Part shown: in pieces, positions 10,630 through 22,151 of the stretch
Position numbering within the stretch: the first letter of the stretch is position 1
Layout: each line of letters opens with the position of its first letter
Assembly (NCBI RefSeq): GCF_905171775.1
Contig: NC_053494.1
Coordinates: forward strand, 132,736,236-132,800,235
Direction of reading: 5' to 3'
Source: Rana temporaria
Lineage: Eukaryota; Chordata; Amphibia; Anura; Ranidae
DNA: 64,000 bases
Position numbers and translations under genes: made by a program
The notes under the pieces: model-generated
The model's input: the letters and a program-made list of their open reading frames with translations, nothing else
What the model was told of the DNA's origin: nothing
Databases searched by the model: none

Positions 10630-11495
10630 GATTCAAATGCTGGAAAACCCATAATACCTGTGGAATCACATTACCAGTAAGAAGCTTGCACTCAATGGTT
10701 TTATTTTGAGAACACACAAGGGTGTCTAATACATTTAATAAACAAACACCCCAAACTTAGTGGGGAAGCTTGCAGAGAATACTATCATAGATGAAAACTG
10801 CTCTTTATTAATTTTCCCACTGAAATGCAAGACTATAGTCCTTCTGCCCAGTGGTTTGGTTTAGAAGAACATTGTCCCCAGCAGTGGCTGCAGTTCCAGA
10901 TTTACCCCAATCCCTTCTGCAGCTTACTTATAAACACAATTTGAACATGTTATACAGAACTTCATCAGAATGGGCACTGCAAAAAAAAAATTGAATTGAA
11001 GATACCAGTCCTTTTAAAATTGGGAGGAGGTATTGCTGTAAGGCGGAGCAAGAAGAGATTTCCACTGAAATTGGAGACATCTTTTAATACAGCTTTTCTT
11101 TCTTGGTGTATCTTAGGCTGACCTTTTAGGAATGATTAAAAATAAATAAATAAAAAAGGCTAATTTGACGAGGAAATGGCAGTCTGCGCTATTTTGAAAC
11201 TAAATATCTGCACAAGTTTATGCAGCACATGCATTAGTAATACAATATATTTCAGATATTTTATGGGTCAAGCAAATGTCAAAACAAAAAGAAAAGGATG
11301 GGAGTGTGCACATGATTAAACAGATTTTTCACATGGGGGTTTGTCGTTTGGTGATGCAAATGTAATGTTAAATTTAGTGTGCAAAGTTACTTGATGACAT
11401 TAAGAGGTTTATTGGCACAATTAATTTATGGATTACAAAAGAATGCCAGAAGAATTTACCCATACAATTAGGTGGAATAAAATATAAATACATAT
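10630..11495. other. No gene recognised
   Basis: Unique-looking AT-rich DNA with no credible coding or repeat structure that I can name. Confidence 0.45.
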
Positions 11496-12219
11496 GGCCA
11501 GATTCACGTACGGCGGCTTAAAGATGTGCGGGTGTAGCGTATGTAATTTATGTTACGCCGCCACAAGTTAGAGAGGCAAGTGCTGTATTCACAAAGCACT
11601 TGCGTCCTAATTTACGGCGCCAGCGTAAGCGCGCCTAATTCAAATTGTGAAGAGGCGCGCGTGTTTTATGTAAATAAAGCATGACCCCACGTAAATGACG
11701 TTTTGAACGAAGGGCGCATGCGCCGTCCGCGGTCGTATCCCAGTGCGCATGCTCCAAATCACGTCACAAATAGTCAATGCTTTCGACGTGAACGTAACCT
11801 ACGCCCAGTCCTATTCTGAATCGACTTACGCAAACGATACAAAAGACGTGAAATTCAACGGCGGGTCCGACGTCCATACTTAACATTGGCTGCGCCATCT
11901 TTTTGGTGGTTTATCTTTACGCCTGAAAACGCCTTACGTAAATGGCGTATCTTTACTGCGACGGGCAAGCGTACGTTTGTGAATAGGCGTATCTCGCTGA
12001 TTTACATATTCTAGGCGTAAATCAGCGTACACGTCCCTAGCGGCCAGCGTAAATAGACAGCTAAGATGCGACGGCGTAGGAAGACTTACGCCGCTCATAT
12101 CTTAGCAACATTTAAGCCTATCTCAGTTTGAGCATACGCTTAAATGTAGGATGGCGTGGATTCAGAGTTACGACGGTGTATCTACTGATACGCCGGCGTA
12201 ACTATACCTGAATCTGGCT
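11496..12219. mobile_element. GATTCA/TACGCC-family MITE, 724 bp, copy 1
   Basis: The left GGCCAGATTCACGTA pairs with the right end TACCTGAATCTGGC. The interior is CpG-rich with many TACGCC/GGCGTA words, unlike its AT-rich neighbours. Related copies are at 28685-29424, 54551-54662, 61590-62301 and 63128-63350. There is no open frame of interest. Superfamily not determined. Confidence 0.82.
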
Positions 12220-12442
12220 AATACTTTCTATATCATAAAATAACCACAGCAACACAGCATATTTATGATATTAAAATATATATATTTTTTCCTTGATTGT
12301 TGAACTTTGTGCCATGTCTTTCTTGATATGTAGCGCTACTCCCGTAAGAGCCGCAGGAAATACTTTCCAAGTCTTCCCAACTTCTGCTTCGTAGCCTGGC
12401 ACACAACAGGCCCATTCACTTTTTCCTGAAGGACCAGTCTAA

Positions 12443-12865
12443 TGCCTTGCACAGAAGACCGTTTTTCACAACGAGAAACTTTTTATATTGGTCGTGAAAA
12501 CCGGTCGTGTGTAAGCTCCCTAGCCGTTTTCTTGACGAAATAACTGGCCTCAAAAAAATTTGAAACCAGCTCTCTTTTTTCTCGTTGTGTTTCCCGCGAA
12601 AAAATGGTCGTGTCTATGCTTTCCGAGGGGGGAAAAAACACGCATGCTCAGAATCAAGTATGCAGCTCAAAAGCAGCCCAAAGGGTGGCACCATTTGAAA
12701 GGAACTTCCCCTTTATAGTCCCGTCGTACGCGTTGTACGTCACCGCAATTTGGTCGGATGTTTTTTTGCATGAACGTGTGTATGCAAGTCAGGCTGGAGA
12801 GGAATCACGTTGGGAAAAACGTTGTTTTTTTCCCTGCCGAGAAAAATGGTTGTGTATACAAGATA
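12443..12865. mobile_element. GTACACAC-family MITE, subtype with CCTTGCACAG end
   Basis: The left end is TGCCTTGCACAGAAGACCG after TAA (12440-12442). The right end is the decayed terminus GTTGTGTATACAAGATA followed by TTA. The interior holds GCATGCTCAGAATCAAG and CGTTGTACGTCACCGC. A second copy of this subtype, in reverse orientation and interrupted by another element, is at 59554-60429. Confidence 0.78.
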
Positions 12866-12937
12866 TTAGGGATGTTGTTTTTATTTTTGGAGCACTTGGA
12901 TAGGGATGAGGGAAGTGGTGGGATACTCCAAGAATAA

Positions 12938-13362
12938 TGCCGCGTACACACCATCACTTTATGTGATGAAAAAAAACGACACTTTCTGTGAAGTAAAAAA
13001 CGACGTTTTTGAAACTTCAATTTTCAAAGACGAAGTTGCCTACACACCATCGTTTTCTCACAATGATCTTGCAAAGTGAGGTTACGTTCCACCACGTTTT
13101 TCCATTGAAGCTTGCTTCTGGGCATGCGTGGATGAAAAAACGTCTTAGAAAACGACGTTTTTTGCTACACACGGTCAATTTCTGTGAAGTAAAAAGTGCA
13201 CTTTTGAAAAACGACACATAAAATTGAAGCATGCTTAAATTTTTTTTGGTCGTTTTTTACAAGACATAAAACGACGTTTTCCCCCACACACAGTCAATTA
13301 AAGTGACGTTTTTAAAAATGTCATTTTTTTTCATCACATAAAGTGATGGTGTGTACGCGGCA
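12938..13362. mobile_element. GTACACAC-family MITE with 40-bp perfect terminal repeats
   Basis: From A12937 the first 40 bases, beginning ATGCCGCGTACACACCATCA, are identical to the reverse complement of the last 40 (to T13363). TA or TAA/TTA flanks both sides. The interior repeats AAACGACGTTTT-type words. Perfect terminal identity suggests a fairly recent copy. Non-coding. Confidence 0.9.
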
Positions 13363-13873
13363 TTAGAACAGCTGAGGATTTGGTTTCCCTTTTGAACAAG
13401 CTATAATGAAGTTTTTGGCTGGTAACAAACAGTAAACTTCAGCCTGACTATTTCAGTATAAGGTACTTTCACCAATTTCTTGCCCAGGCCAATTCTCAGC
13501 TTTCAGCGATGCTGCATTTTGAATGACAATTGCGTGGCCATGCAACACATTTTAATAATTTTGTTTTTCACATGAATAGAGCTTTATTTTGGTGGTATTT
13601 AATCACCACTGTGTTTTTTTTATTATATGCTAAATTAATTTAAAGAAAAACTGGAAATTTTGAAATTCATAAATATAGGCCAAAATTTACTCTGCTACAT
13701 TTCTTTGGTGAAAATAACCAAAATCTGTGTTTATTATTTAGTCTGTAGGAAAGTCCACAAACTATGGTATACAGTATATACTGAAAATTAATTAATCCTG
13801 ATGTATCTGAAACCCCCAGGACAGTTCAAACATCCCCCAAATTACCCCTTTTTGGAAAGTAGACAGTCCAAGG
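13363..13873. other. No gene recognised
   Basis: AT-rich sequence without coding support. The start resembles decayed CCACTT-element interior sequence (CAATTGCGTGGCCATG). Confidence 0.4.
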
Positions 13874-13929
13874 CAGTGGCAGCTGGTGCTCAAAATTTGG
13901 AGGGCGCAAACGGAAAAAAAAAAATTGCA

Positions 13930-14600
13930 GCCCTCACTGTGCCCATCAAATGCAGCCACTGTGCCATCAATTGTCACCACTGTGCCATGCCATCAAATGC
14001 AGCCACTGTGCCATGCCATCAAGCGTAACCACTGTGCCATGCCATCAAATGCAGTCACTGTGCCATGCCATCAAACGCAGCCACTCTGCCATCAATTGTC
14101 ACCACTGTGCCATGCCATCAAACGCAGCCACTGTGCCATCAATTGTCACCACTGTGCCATGCCATCAAACGCAGTCACTGTGCCATGCTATCAAACACAG
14201 CCACTGTGGCATCAATTGTCACCACTATGCCATGCCATCAATTGTCACCACTGTGCCATCAATTGTCACCGCTGTGCCCATCAATTGTCGCCACTGTGCT
14301 ATCAATTGTCGCCACTGTGCCCATCAATTGTTACCACTGTGCCATCAATTGTTACCACTGTGCCATCAATTGTTACCACTGTGCCCATCAATTGTAGCCA
14401 CTGTGCCCCGCAATTGTCGCCACTGTTCCCCGCAATTGTCGCCACTGTACCCCGCTATTGTTGCCACTGTGCCCAGTTAAATGTTGCCACTGTGACCTGT
14501 ATGTGCCATCAATTGTTACCACTGTGCCCAGCAATTGTAGCCACTGCGCCCCACAATTATCGCCACTGTGCCCAGTAAAATGCTGCCACTGTGACCTGTA
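13930..14600 (+). repeat. Minisatellite of CCACTGTGCCATCAATTGT-type units
   Basis: Units of about 21-27 bp (GCCACTGTGCC plus (ATG)CCATCAA plus TTGTCA or ATGCA variants) are repeated roughly 27 times. The 230-codon open frame at 13886-14578 and its two sister frames exist only because the array keeps all three frames open; they are not genes. A C-run and GC-rich sequence follow at 14604. Confidence 0.92.
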
Positions 14601-14694
14601 TAATGCCCCCCCCCCCCGCCTGGCACTTACCTTTCTGGGGTCAGCCGTGCTTCTACCGTCCCTCGATGTCTTCTCCCGCCCTCAATGACGCTTC

Positions 14695-14990
14695 AGCCAA
14701 TCAGGTTACCGGTAACCAGAACCGGTGAACCTGATTGGCTGAGACACCTGTTAGTCTTATCCAAGGAACGCACCGCCAGTACGTCCCGAGGATAAGCATT
14801 CAGAAAGCCGACTACAGCCTGTTGTCTGTACTCGGAAAGCCTATCAGAGCCGCTAGCTCTGATAGGCACTTCCACACAGCCAACCAGCTGCCGTTATTCA
14901 GATGGCCGGCGCTCAGCATCCGGCCATCTGAATAGTGGGCGGCAGCGGCGAAAATACATAGATTCATGCAATGCATGAATCTATGTATTT
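14695..14990. repeat. Four consecutive perfect hairpins
   Basis: Perfect inverted pairs lie at 14695-14707/14728-14740 (13 bp), 14839-14850/14856-14867 (12 bp, loop 5), 14895-14909/14920-14934 (15 bp) and 14952-14970/14972-14990 (19 bp, loop 1). They form the GC-rich distal part of the repeat that carries the minisatellite. Confidence 0.88.
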
Positions 14991-15020
14991 CAGTGGCTGT
15001 GCGAGAGCCAGAGAGGGTGG

Positions 15021-15729
15021 CGCTTTTTTTTACATACTGTCACCAGTGCAGTACAGCTTCGTCATATAACTGGTGTGGTGTATATATTATTTTCTTTTTT
15101 GTTTGTTTTACAATTTTTTTAACACACTGTGACCAGAGCAATACAGTGTTACCATAGTACTACTGTACTATTCTGGGGAAGTGTTCAGGTTTTTCTTTTT
15201 ACACATTATGATTGCTTTAACCAGTCAATTTCACTGGTATGAACAAACATTTTTTTACTGAATGAAACAGATTAATTCAGTGTGTATTGTTGTGATTAGC
15301 TGTGATTGACCACAGCTATTCACATGGTACAGATGGTCTGTGATGGGCCCTGTCTGTGCCATGTGGTTACTGTGGCCAATCACAGCTAGTACACAATGAA
15401 TTGCATGAAAGGAAGCCATCCATTGTTTACAATTGTCATGTGATCTGCTGTGATTGGTCACAGTGATCACATGGTACTGGCAGCAGGCCGGTACACAGAT
15501 TAGTCATTGGATGTGTCTGATGGAAACAGTCGGTCATAGATAGTGCCGTAGTGTGGCTTGTGGGGCACACAAGGTGTGTCTGGGACGACGTCATTTGACA
15601 ATAGACTGGGCGGGAAGTGGTAAGTAGAAGTAGAGTCATTAGAGCAAACTCTCTTTAACCACTTCAGCCCTGGAGGGATTAAACAACTTCCTGACCAGGC
15701 CATTTTTTGTGATACAGCACTATGTCGCT
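15021..15729. other. Repeat-derived stretch without genes
   Basis: It contains TGTGATTGGTCACAG-type words (15290-15480) and, from 15654, a short left end of a CCACTT-type TTAA element that runs only to the next TTAA at 15730. No coding potential. Confidence 0.5.
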
Positions 15730-16127
15730 TTAACCACTTAAGGACCGCTCACTGTATATATACGTAATTTTTTTAAAGATGGATATCTCGGTAACGGCAG
15801 CAGCTGCTGCCACAACCGAGATATCCATCTTTCTTGTGAGCGGTCCTTTAAACGATGGCGGCAATCTGCGATTTTTAGCGGGACTGCGACATTGCGGGGA
15901 CAAATTTGACCCCAAATGGCACTTTTTGGGGACCAGAGACATTATTACATTGATCAGTGCTATAGAAATGCACTGATCAATGTATAAATTATACTGGCAG
16001 GGAAGGGGTTAACACTAGGGATTATCAAGGGGTTAACTGTGTTCCCTGGGTTTGTTCTAACTGTAGGGCGGATGGGCTGCCTGGAAAACCACAGAGATCA
16101 CAGTTCCTGATCTCTGGGAAAAGCATA

Positions 16128-18223
16128 TACAGTACCTGCCGCCGAGAATGTGTTTTTAGCACGACAGCATCGCGCTGATTCTCGGCGACAGGGTGCCGAC
16201 ATCTCGCACTCGCTTGAATGGTGACAGCACATTCCAGCAAGCGCGTCATAGAAGCGACGGGAGATCCGACTTGGATTCCCGCCAATTCTACACGTGTGCG
16301 GCGTTTGTTATGAATCCTGAGGGGGAAGTCCCCGCCGGATTTTAAATAAAAATCCGGCATGGGTTCCCCCCTCAGGAGCATACCGGGACCTTAGGGCTGT
16401 TATGGGTTGTAAAGAGAGCCCCCCTACGCCGAAAAAATGGCGTAGGGGGTCCCCCTACAATCCATACCAGACCCGTATCCAAAGCACGCTACCCGGCCGG
16501 CCAGGAAAGGAGTGGGGACGAGCGAGCGCCCCCCCCTCCTGAGCCGTACCAGGCTGCATGCCCTCAACATGGGGGGGTTGGGTGCTCTGGGGCAGGGGGG
16601 CGCACTGCGGGGCCCCCCCACCCCAGAGCACCCTGTCCCCATGTTGATGAGGACAGGGCCCCTTCCCGACAACCCTGGCCGTTGGTTGTCGGGGTATGCG
16701 GGCGGGAGGCTTATCAGAATCTGGGAGCCCCCTTTAATAAGCCCCCAGATACCGGCCCCCCCACCCTAAGTGAATGGATATAGGGTACATCGTACCCCTA
16801 CCCATTCACCTGGAGGAAAAAAGTCAATAAACACAACACAAGAGTTTTTAAAATAATTTATTAGTCTGCTCCGGAGGCCGCCCCCTGTCTTCTTTAGCTC
16901 TTTTTACCAGGGGGGGCTTCTTCTTTGACGTCTTCGGGTGGGGGCCGCTCTTCGCCGCCATCCGGTTCTCTTCCACCGCCGGGGGGGGTCGCTTTTATAA
17001 AAGCGCCCACTCCTCGGCGGATTTCCTCCGACGTCTTCGGCGGGGGGTGGTGTGCTTCTTCTTCCGCTATCCGGGGGGGTCTTTTTCGGCTATCCGGGGG
17101 GTCTTCTTCACTCTCCGGGGGTCTTCTGCTATGTTCGCCGCTCTCCGCTGTTGACTCGGCGCACCCCGGTTCTTCCTCCAGCTGTCCGGTGCCTTCTCCT
17201 TCAGCGCTGAATGTCTATCTCCTTCTTCCGTGCTGTGACGTATTCTTCTTCTTCCGGGCTGTGACGTCATCTTCTTCTCTTCTCCCGATGTTGACACACC
17301 GGCTCTTCTCGCTGAAATGACGGGTGCGCGGCTTGCATCGGACCTATATAGGCCTCACAGTCCCATCATGCTCTGTACCTACCCATGTGATACCTACCCA
17401 CGTGGGTAGGTATCACATGGGTAGGTACAGAGCATGATGGGACTGTGAGGCCTATATATAAAAGCGACCCCCCCCGGCGGTGGAAGAGAACCGGACGGCG
17501 GCGAAGAGCGGCCCCCACCCGAAGACGTCAAAGAAGAAGCCCCCCCTGGTAAAAAGAGCTAAAGAAGACAGGGGGCGGCCTCCGGAGCAGACTAATAAAT
17601 TATTTTAAAAACTCTTGTGTTGTGTTTATTGACTTTAACATTTTTCCTCCAGGTGAATGGGTAGGGGTACGATGTACCCCATATCCATTCACTTAGGGTG
17701 GGGGGCCGGTATCTGGGGGCCCCCTTATTAAAGGGGGCTCCCAGATTCCGATAAGCCTCCCGCCCGCATACCCCGACAACCAACGGCCAGGGTTGTCGGG
17801 AAGGGGCCCTGTCCTCATCAACATGGGGACAGGGTGCTCTGGGGTGGGGGGGCCCCGCAGTGCCCCCCCCTGCCCCAGAGCACCCAACCCCCCCATGTTG
17901 AGGGCATGCAGCCTGGTACGGCTCAGGAGGGGGGGGGGCGCTCGCTCGTCCCCACTCCTTTCCTGGCCGGCCGGGTAGCGTGCTTTGGATACGGGTCTGG
18001 TATGGATTGTAGGGGGACCCCCTACGCCGTTTTTTCAGCGTAGGGGGGCTCTCCTTACAACCCATAACAGACCTAAGGGCCCGGTATGCTCCTGAGGGGG
18101 GAACCCATGCCGGATTTTTATTTAAAATCCGGCGGGGACTTCCCCCTCAGGATTCATAACAAACGCCGCACACGTGTAGAATTGGCGGGAATCCAAGTCG
18201 GATCTCCCGTCGCTTCTATGACG
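16128..18223. mobile_element. Palindromic-core element A (TACAGTACCTG end)
   Basis: The arms pair around the centre at 17401/17402 (CACGTG). The pairing is seen from 16244 outward to 18223; the left arm has about 336 bases (about 17000-17336) with no partner on the right. The left terminus TACAGTACCTG matches the right end of copy D (60135), whereas the right terminus is missing. The core carries CATACCAGACCC, ACATGGGG and CAAC..GTTG words shared with copies C, D, G and H. The apparent proteins at 16025-16381 and 18086-18532 are mirror images of one another, so they are not genes. Confidence 0.82.
17451..17599 (+). promoter_or_regulatory. TATA-like box and outward AATAAA in the palindrome arm
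   Basis: Just right of the palindrome centre the plus strand has CCTATATATAAAAG (17451-17464), then a GA-rich segment, then AATAAA at 17594-17599. The left arm has CTATATA (17344-17350) and TTTATT at 16857-16862, that is, AATAAA on the minus strand. This could be a divergent transcription start with short non-coding outputs. Sequence resemblance only. Confidence 0.25.
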
Positions 18224-18560
18224 GCTTTGTCTCTATCGCAGCAAGCCAGCTCAGCGCTGGCTCCCGCGATGGGGCTCGTAGGTGCTCAATCTCGCCAAGA
18301 GGGAGCGAGATTGACACAATATCGCGTGCACCTACTGTATCCATCATGTCCTCTGTCAGAACAGGGATCCGCCTTGTTTACACAGGCAGATCCCCGTTCT
18401 GCCTCTATACCGCGATTGCGGGTCACCAGTGAACATCAGGTCCACTGGACCCGCGGGTGTGTGCCCGCTATATCACATGAATGGACAGATATACACCTAT
18501 TTGCACTATCCAGCCACCTTGCCACAGTATAACTGCTACAGGTGGTCAGGAAGCGGTTAA

Positions 18561-19410
18561 GTAAGAAAAGGTCTGGGCCAATCCCTTAAGGACACCAGCT
18601 GGTGTCCCCTTTAATAGACCCACAACTGACTATAACTGGGCACCAGAAGGGTAAATAAAGCATGTGGTCCCCAAGATCTTTCGATGTCTCTACTCATAAG
18701 GCCCAAGGACAGATGGAGCTTCTTCCAATTTTCCAAGTGATGCCCTCCAGTGATACCAGACTGATTTATGGTAGACAGTTCCCTGAGGCCTCCTCATGGC
18801 AACCAAGGTTGGAATCCTCCACTCTGGGACAAGACACAAAGCTCTGTGTGTTCCCAGAATAAATACAGCCTCCCAGCATGCCTTCAGAGCCTGCCTCTCT
18901 GGGATCAATATTCATGCTTTCATCTGCATAGCTCCACACCTATCATATAGAAACTTCTCATGTTACCTGGATACAGAGGGAGCTATCCAGCAGACTGGCA
19001 GCATCAGAGCACACAGATAAAGCATAGCTAAACAATCACAGCTCACTGGATACAATGAGCTAAACTATGCTTTTACCTTAACCAACATTTAAAGCCACAT
19101 TGCCTACAGTGTGGCAACTAAATTTAAAAACACACTCTAATATTTATCTAACTATCCTAGCACCTACCTAGGACGTCAGCTGCTAGTGTGAAATAGCTCC
19201 AGCACTCGAGAACTGCCCATTTGGGATTAAAATGCTTTTTAGGGATGAGCTGATAGGTCCAAACACAGATTTCACCCCATTGATAGGAGCCAAACATCAT
19301 ATATAGTAGTGGGGTTTTCTCCTGATACTAAATATGATTTTTTTTTCTCTTCCACTATCAATGGTTGTTAAGGATGCATTGAGTGTCTTCACCCACTGTA
19401 TCCTTAGCAA
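18561..19410. other. No gene recognised
   Basis: Moderately GC-balanced sequence with scattered short open frames. I recognise neither a domain nor an element boundary; it may be decayed LTR-element DNA. Confidence 0.4.
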
Positions 19411-19413
19411 TTA

Positions 19414-19774
19414 TGCCACGTACACACGATCGGTCAATCCGATGAGAACAGTCTGATGGACCGTTTTCATCAGACCAAACTGATCGTGTGTGGGCCCCAT
19501 CGGTTATTTATCTGTTAAAAATTGTGAAATTTGTTTTAAAATTAACCGATGGATACCTAACCAATAGAAAAAAAACGATCGTTTGTAGGCACGTCCATCG
19601 GTTAAAAATCCACGCATGCTCAGAATCAAGTCGACGCATGCTTGGAAGCATTGAACTTCGTTTTTTTCAGCACGTCGTTGTGTTTTACGTCACCGCGTTC
19701 TGACACGATCGGTTTTTTAACTGATGATGTGTAGGCACGACTGACCATTAGTCAGCTTCATCAGTTAACTGATG
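19414..19774. mobile_element. GTACACAC-family MITE, right end missing
   Basis: It starts TGCCACGTACACACGATCGG after TTA and follows MITE copy 1 (1561-1945) through CAGCTTCATCAGTTAACTGATG, then stops about 55 bases before the expected right terminus. A different short inverted-repeat element begins shortly afterwards. Confidence 0.8.
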
Positions 19775-19788
19775 GAAAAATAAAAAAA

Positions 19789-19922
19789 TCGCTCACTAAT
19801 AAGAAAAATATGATCTTTTTGTCTGATACAGTGTTATTGAAATTTCATCATGCCTATTTAGGCATGGACAAATGTAGTTGACTGTATCAGACAAAAATAT
19901 CGTATTTTATTATTAGTGAGCG
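19789..19922. mobile_element. 134-bp inverted-repeat element with about 45-bp arms
   Basis: TCGCTCACTAATAAGAAAAA near the left end pairs with the right end TTATTATTAGTGAGCGA, with further pairing through GTCTGATACAGT/ACTGTATCAGAC. The short central loop carries an inner GCCTATTTAGGC palindrome. Probably a small MITE; superfamily unknown. Confidence 0.75.
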
Positions 19923-20369
19923 AATGAACAACGACTCATACAACCAATTATTGTGCCCACAAACATGAAACTTGACATCTTGAACTATTTATGAGAGAAT
20001 ACTTTTTTTTTGTTTTTGTTTTTTAGTGTAGATGTGTTCTTAACTAGATTTAACTAATCAAACTGAATTCAATATACAGTAAGGTTACACATGTGGACTC
20101 AGTAGCACAAGTGTTGGCCACAAGAACAACCTATTTAGGGTGTCACACACAGGTAATCCAGTGGATACTTGGTTGGTTTCCATGTAGGAAACTTGACCAA
20201 AAATAAAGAAATGTAGCAGCTTTGGTAATGGATACAATCCTGTGTTCAGCTTAGAAGGATTGAAAAAACAGACAATTGTACCACACTTACAAAATGAATG
20301 ATTCATATTTCTCGTTCAGGCCTCAAATATTTTTGACTCAAGTATCCCTTTTGTTACAATCTCATAGGG

Positions 20370-20716
20370 CGAGAACGAGCTTTCAGACAGGAGCCAAGAA
20401 ACCCCACACCTCCTACCCAAGCCCACCCCCACGGGATGTTGAGGAAGAACAAGCGGAGGAAGGAGAAAGTGGCACCACTACAGGTCAGTGTCAAACACCA
20501 CAGCTTCAGGTAATAGATGTGGGCCTACATATTTATAATACATGGTGTGTTTGGGACGGCTTGAATACACACAGCGCCCAGCTGCTAATTGGCAAGGTGA
20601 TGGCCTGCTGTGCTGACATGGAGGACATCAACACAAGTTTGGGGCAGATAAGGGAAAAGCAAAAAAAGGTTGAGCAACGACTAAAAAACATGATTGATGT
20701 TCTGGGGAGGGTTTAA
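20370..20716 (+). pseudogene. Harbinger-type accessory protein remnant (C-terminal part)
   Basis: The open frame 20276-20716 has an acidic, proline-rich linker (PPPRDVEEEQAEEGESGTT) followed by a helical C-terminus ending in QLLIGKVMACCADMEDINTS and then IREKQKKVEQRLKN. This arrangement resembles the C-termini of the Myb/SANT-like second proteins of PIF/Harbinger transposons. The N-terminal DNA-binding domain is not found. A transposase remnant of the same superfamily lies on the opposite strand 0.5 kb downstream, in the convergent arrangement expected for Harbinger. The role is inferred from context. Confidence 0.45.
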
Positions 20717-21231
20717 AAAAAAGAAAATATATATATATATATATTTTTTATACTTTTAAGTTTGTTTGTTGGGAATGTTTTATCTGGTTTTATTTGTATT
20801 TTAAAAAATAGTTGTATTTGCTAAAACGCATAAACAATGAAGAACGAAAATAGTTACATTGTTCATGCGTTTTAACCAGAAAAAACAATCTTATCTAAGG
20901 AAAAAAAAAAGATTGTTGGCAAAAACCAAAGAAATATATATTTTTAGAATAAAAAAAAAAGTTTTCACCCAAATTATTTTTTTAAATGTGAAACAATAAA
21001 AAATGTTTTATACTCAACAATGTGTGGCTTCTTTTATATCAATGTTGCCTAAAAGAACAAATAAATATTTGTGGTGTTTACATTGACAATAATGGGTATT
21101 TAGTAAAGAAAAATACACATGGCACTACAATGGCACTAGGATAACCTAGGAGAAAGATAAAATAAACCCAAATTATAAAATAATAAAATTCAAAAAAATA
21201 ACAGACTTTTTCATTAAAAAACATTTTTTAA

Positions 21232-21452
21232 TTTCAGGCCAGATCAGGCATTGCAATGGCCCCCCTACCCATAAAATAATCAACATAACTTTGGCGCACA
21301 GCACAGGCACTTTGGGGGGGGCAAGCCTGTAGGGCCAGCCTCGTGGGCCGCCACTGGAAGATGTTCGATGGCCTCATCAGGCACAAGGGTAAGATAATTT
21401 GAGAAATGTCTCTTCAAATAGTTATGTAAGATGCAACAACAAACGATCTGAT
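21232..21452 (-). pseudogene. HARBI1-like transposase C-terminal remnant
   Basis: The minus-strand frame reads DQIVCCCILHNYLKR, matching the CC-LHN motif near the end of PIF/Harbinger transposases. A terminal YVDYFMGRGAIAMPDL-like segment follows in another frame, so there is at least one frameshift near a G-run (21313-21320). The upstream catalytic domain is absent: the sequence switches at about 21452 to a plus-strand Tc1 fragment. It is an inactive remnant that pairs with the accessory-protein remnant upstream. Confidence 0.6.
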
Positions 21453-21722
21453 CTGAACCCAATCAAACACCTATGGGGAATTCTGAAGAGACACGTTGAG
21501 CATCACTCTCCATCCATCATCCAGGCTCTAAAAATGGTTGTTCTTGAAGAATGGAAAAAGATAGATTGTTGCGATATGTCACCAACTTCCAAGCCTAGAA
21601 GACTTGGTGCTGTCCTTACAAATCACGGAGGTCATACAAAATACTAGATGCAGTAGTTTTTGTTGTGGGGTGTATTCATTTTTGCATCAACTAATTTGAA
21701 TAAAACTGAAGATTTTGTAATC
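21453..21722 (+). pseudogene. Tc1/mariner transposase C-terminal fragment
   Basis: The plus-strand translation reads SDLNPIKHLWGILKR, then EEWKKID, then a C-terminal HGGHTKY. This is the end of a Tc1-type DDE transposase, including the third catalytic-acid neighbourhood (PDLNPIEHLW in active relatives; here the acid is replaced by K). The 3' non-coding part is split by a MITE and resumes at 22152. Confidence 0.8.
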
Positions 21723-21725
21723 TAA

Positions 21726-22148
21726 TGCCGTGTACACACGATCGGATTTCCGATGAAATAAAATCTGATGGAAATTTCCGTCGGAATTCCGATAAAGCTG
21801 ACTTTCATCAGTCTTGCCTACACACTATCAGACTCATTTCCGACCGTCCAAAACACGGTGACGTAAAACACTAATACGAGCCGAGAAAAATTAAGTTAAA
21901 TGCTTCCGAGCATGCGTTGACTTGATTCTGAGCATGCGTGGATTTTTCTCCAATAGAGTTCCACATAGACGATCGGAATTTCCTATCGTTTTTTTTTTTT
22001 TTTTTTTAATCTGAAAAATTTAAAACATGTTCTATTTTTTTACACCAATGGAGAAAAGTCAGATGGGGCCCACAAACGATTGTTTTTTCCGATGAAAGAA
22101 GTCCATCTGACTTTTTCCATCGGGAAAAATGATCATGTGTACACGGCA
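21726..22148. mobile_element. GTACACAC-family MITE inserted in the Tc1 element
   Basis: The ends TGCCGTGTACACACGATCGG and the complement of ATCATGTGTACACGGCA have an exact TAA duplication (21723-21725 and 22149-22151). Removing the MITE and one TAA restores continuous Tc1 3' sequence. It contains CGGTGACGTAAAACAC and two GCATGCG blocks. Confidence 0.88.
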
Positions 22149-22151
22149 TAA

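Larger units (their letters stand above)
15730..18560. mobile_element. TTAA-flanked CCACTT-type element containing a large palindrome
   Basis: TTAA lies at 15730-15733 and 18557-18560. The inner ends CCACTTAAGGACC and the complement CCGCTTCCTGACC form imperfect terminal repeats, consistent with a piggyBac-type non-autonomous element. A subterminal 18-bp hairpin (15775-15792/15815-15832) lies near the left end. The element hosts the palindrome at 16128-18223. No transposase frame is present. Confidence 0.65.

Noticed and set aside
13886..14578. A 230-codon plus-strand open frame and two overlapping long frames
   Set aside because: They lie wholly in a CCACTGTGCC minisatellite; tandem units keep several frames open and the translations are simple repeats.
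16025..18532. Apparent paired genes on opposite strands with identical proteins
   Set aside because: They are the two arms of a palindrome translated in both directions.
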